Below, in pieces: positions 63,883 through 64,000 of a stretch of DNA of 64,000 bases. This stretch comes from Lutraria lutraria. Taxonomy: Eukaryota; Mollusca; Bivalvia; Venerida; Mactridae. The stretch covers positions 17,328,386 to 17,392,385 of the forward strand of contig OZ026839.1 in NCBI GenBank assembly GCA_964023205.1. Direction: 5' to 3'. The notes beneath the pieces are model-generated. The model was not told the origin of the DNA. It saw nothing but the letters and a program-made list of their open reading frames with translations, and ran no database searches. The stretch's first letter is position 1; the number at the start of each line of letters is the position of its first letter. The position numbers were made by a program, and so were the translations under genes.

Positions 63883-64000
63883 ATTGTATCAAAACTAATA
63901 CATTTCTATTCTGTGTATCATACATAAAGGCAAAAAGGTATACATAAACGTAAATTGAATATCTAGGTTCGAGCACCATACTTGATCAAATATCATTTTT

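Overview
The window is eukaryotic, from an invertebrate and most likely a bivalve mollusc (moderate confidence). It is AT-rich and intron-rich, full of non-LTR retrotransposon (LINE) debris, foldback elements and minisatellites. It also carries a dispersed repeat rich in GTGACCTTGACC words that I associate with bivalve genomes. There are no prokaryotic features.

The host backbone is one plus-strand gene. Nineteen coding exons (9847-63882) could be chained with every splice phase matching. They encode the C-terminal ~1,097 residues of an LRP-like receptor: three blocks of YWTD beta-propeller plus EGF-like domain, a Thr-rich stalk, one membrane helix and a ~73-residue tail ending at a TGA. The 5' end of the gene lies upstream of what I can recognise. 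Several introns hold large minisatellites (12, 24, 27, 36 and ~37-39 bp units), two of which run almost to a splice acceptor.

Intron 8 is about 29 kb long because of nested insertions. A degenerate minus-strand LINE (about 43000 to 22380) is split by a 17,287-bp Polinton/Maverick (adintovirus-like) element at 23200-40486. The element has 259-bp terminal inverted repeats (TIRs; two mismatches) beginning AG, and a perfect 6-bp target duplication (ATCGTC). The insertion falls in the two Asp codons of the LINE reverse transcriptase catalytic motif. Next to it lies a ~4.8-kb decayed DNA-transposon-like element (43463-48292).

The Polinton looks intact. On the minus strand are protein-primed DNA polymerase B, three small unknown genes, an A32/FtsK-type packaging ATPase, two related basic 'GG' proteins, a conserved unknown, an integrase with chromodomain, a membrane protein, a penton-like minor capsid protein, a basic core/pVI-pX-like protein, the double-jelly-roll major capsid protein, an unknown, an adenain-type protease and a coiled-coil/Cys-rich protein. 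Plus-strand genes at the right end encode a two-knuckle CCHC protein, a coiled-coil acidic protein and a Gln/Pro-repeat protein. A small minus-strand gene there encodes a predicted N-myristoylated protein with two YPDL motifs.

The most unusual observation is that four genes (the two outward-facing terminal genes and the divergent pair at 37.9-38.6 kb) are followed within 10-26 nt of the stop codon by stem-loops. These have the form of the metazoan replication-dependent histone mRNA 3' stem-loop. Three of the four sites are tandem double stem-loops followed, 12 nt later, by a purine-rich GAAAGAA block resembling the U7 snRNA target (histone downstream element). The terminal copies lie inside the TIRs. 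Other Polinton transcription units carry ordinary AATAAA signals. The element may therefore use host histone-type, S-phase-linked 3'-end processing for a subset of its genes.
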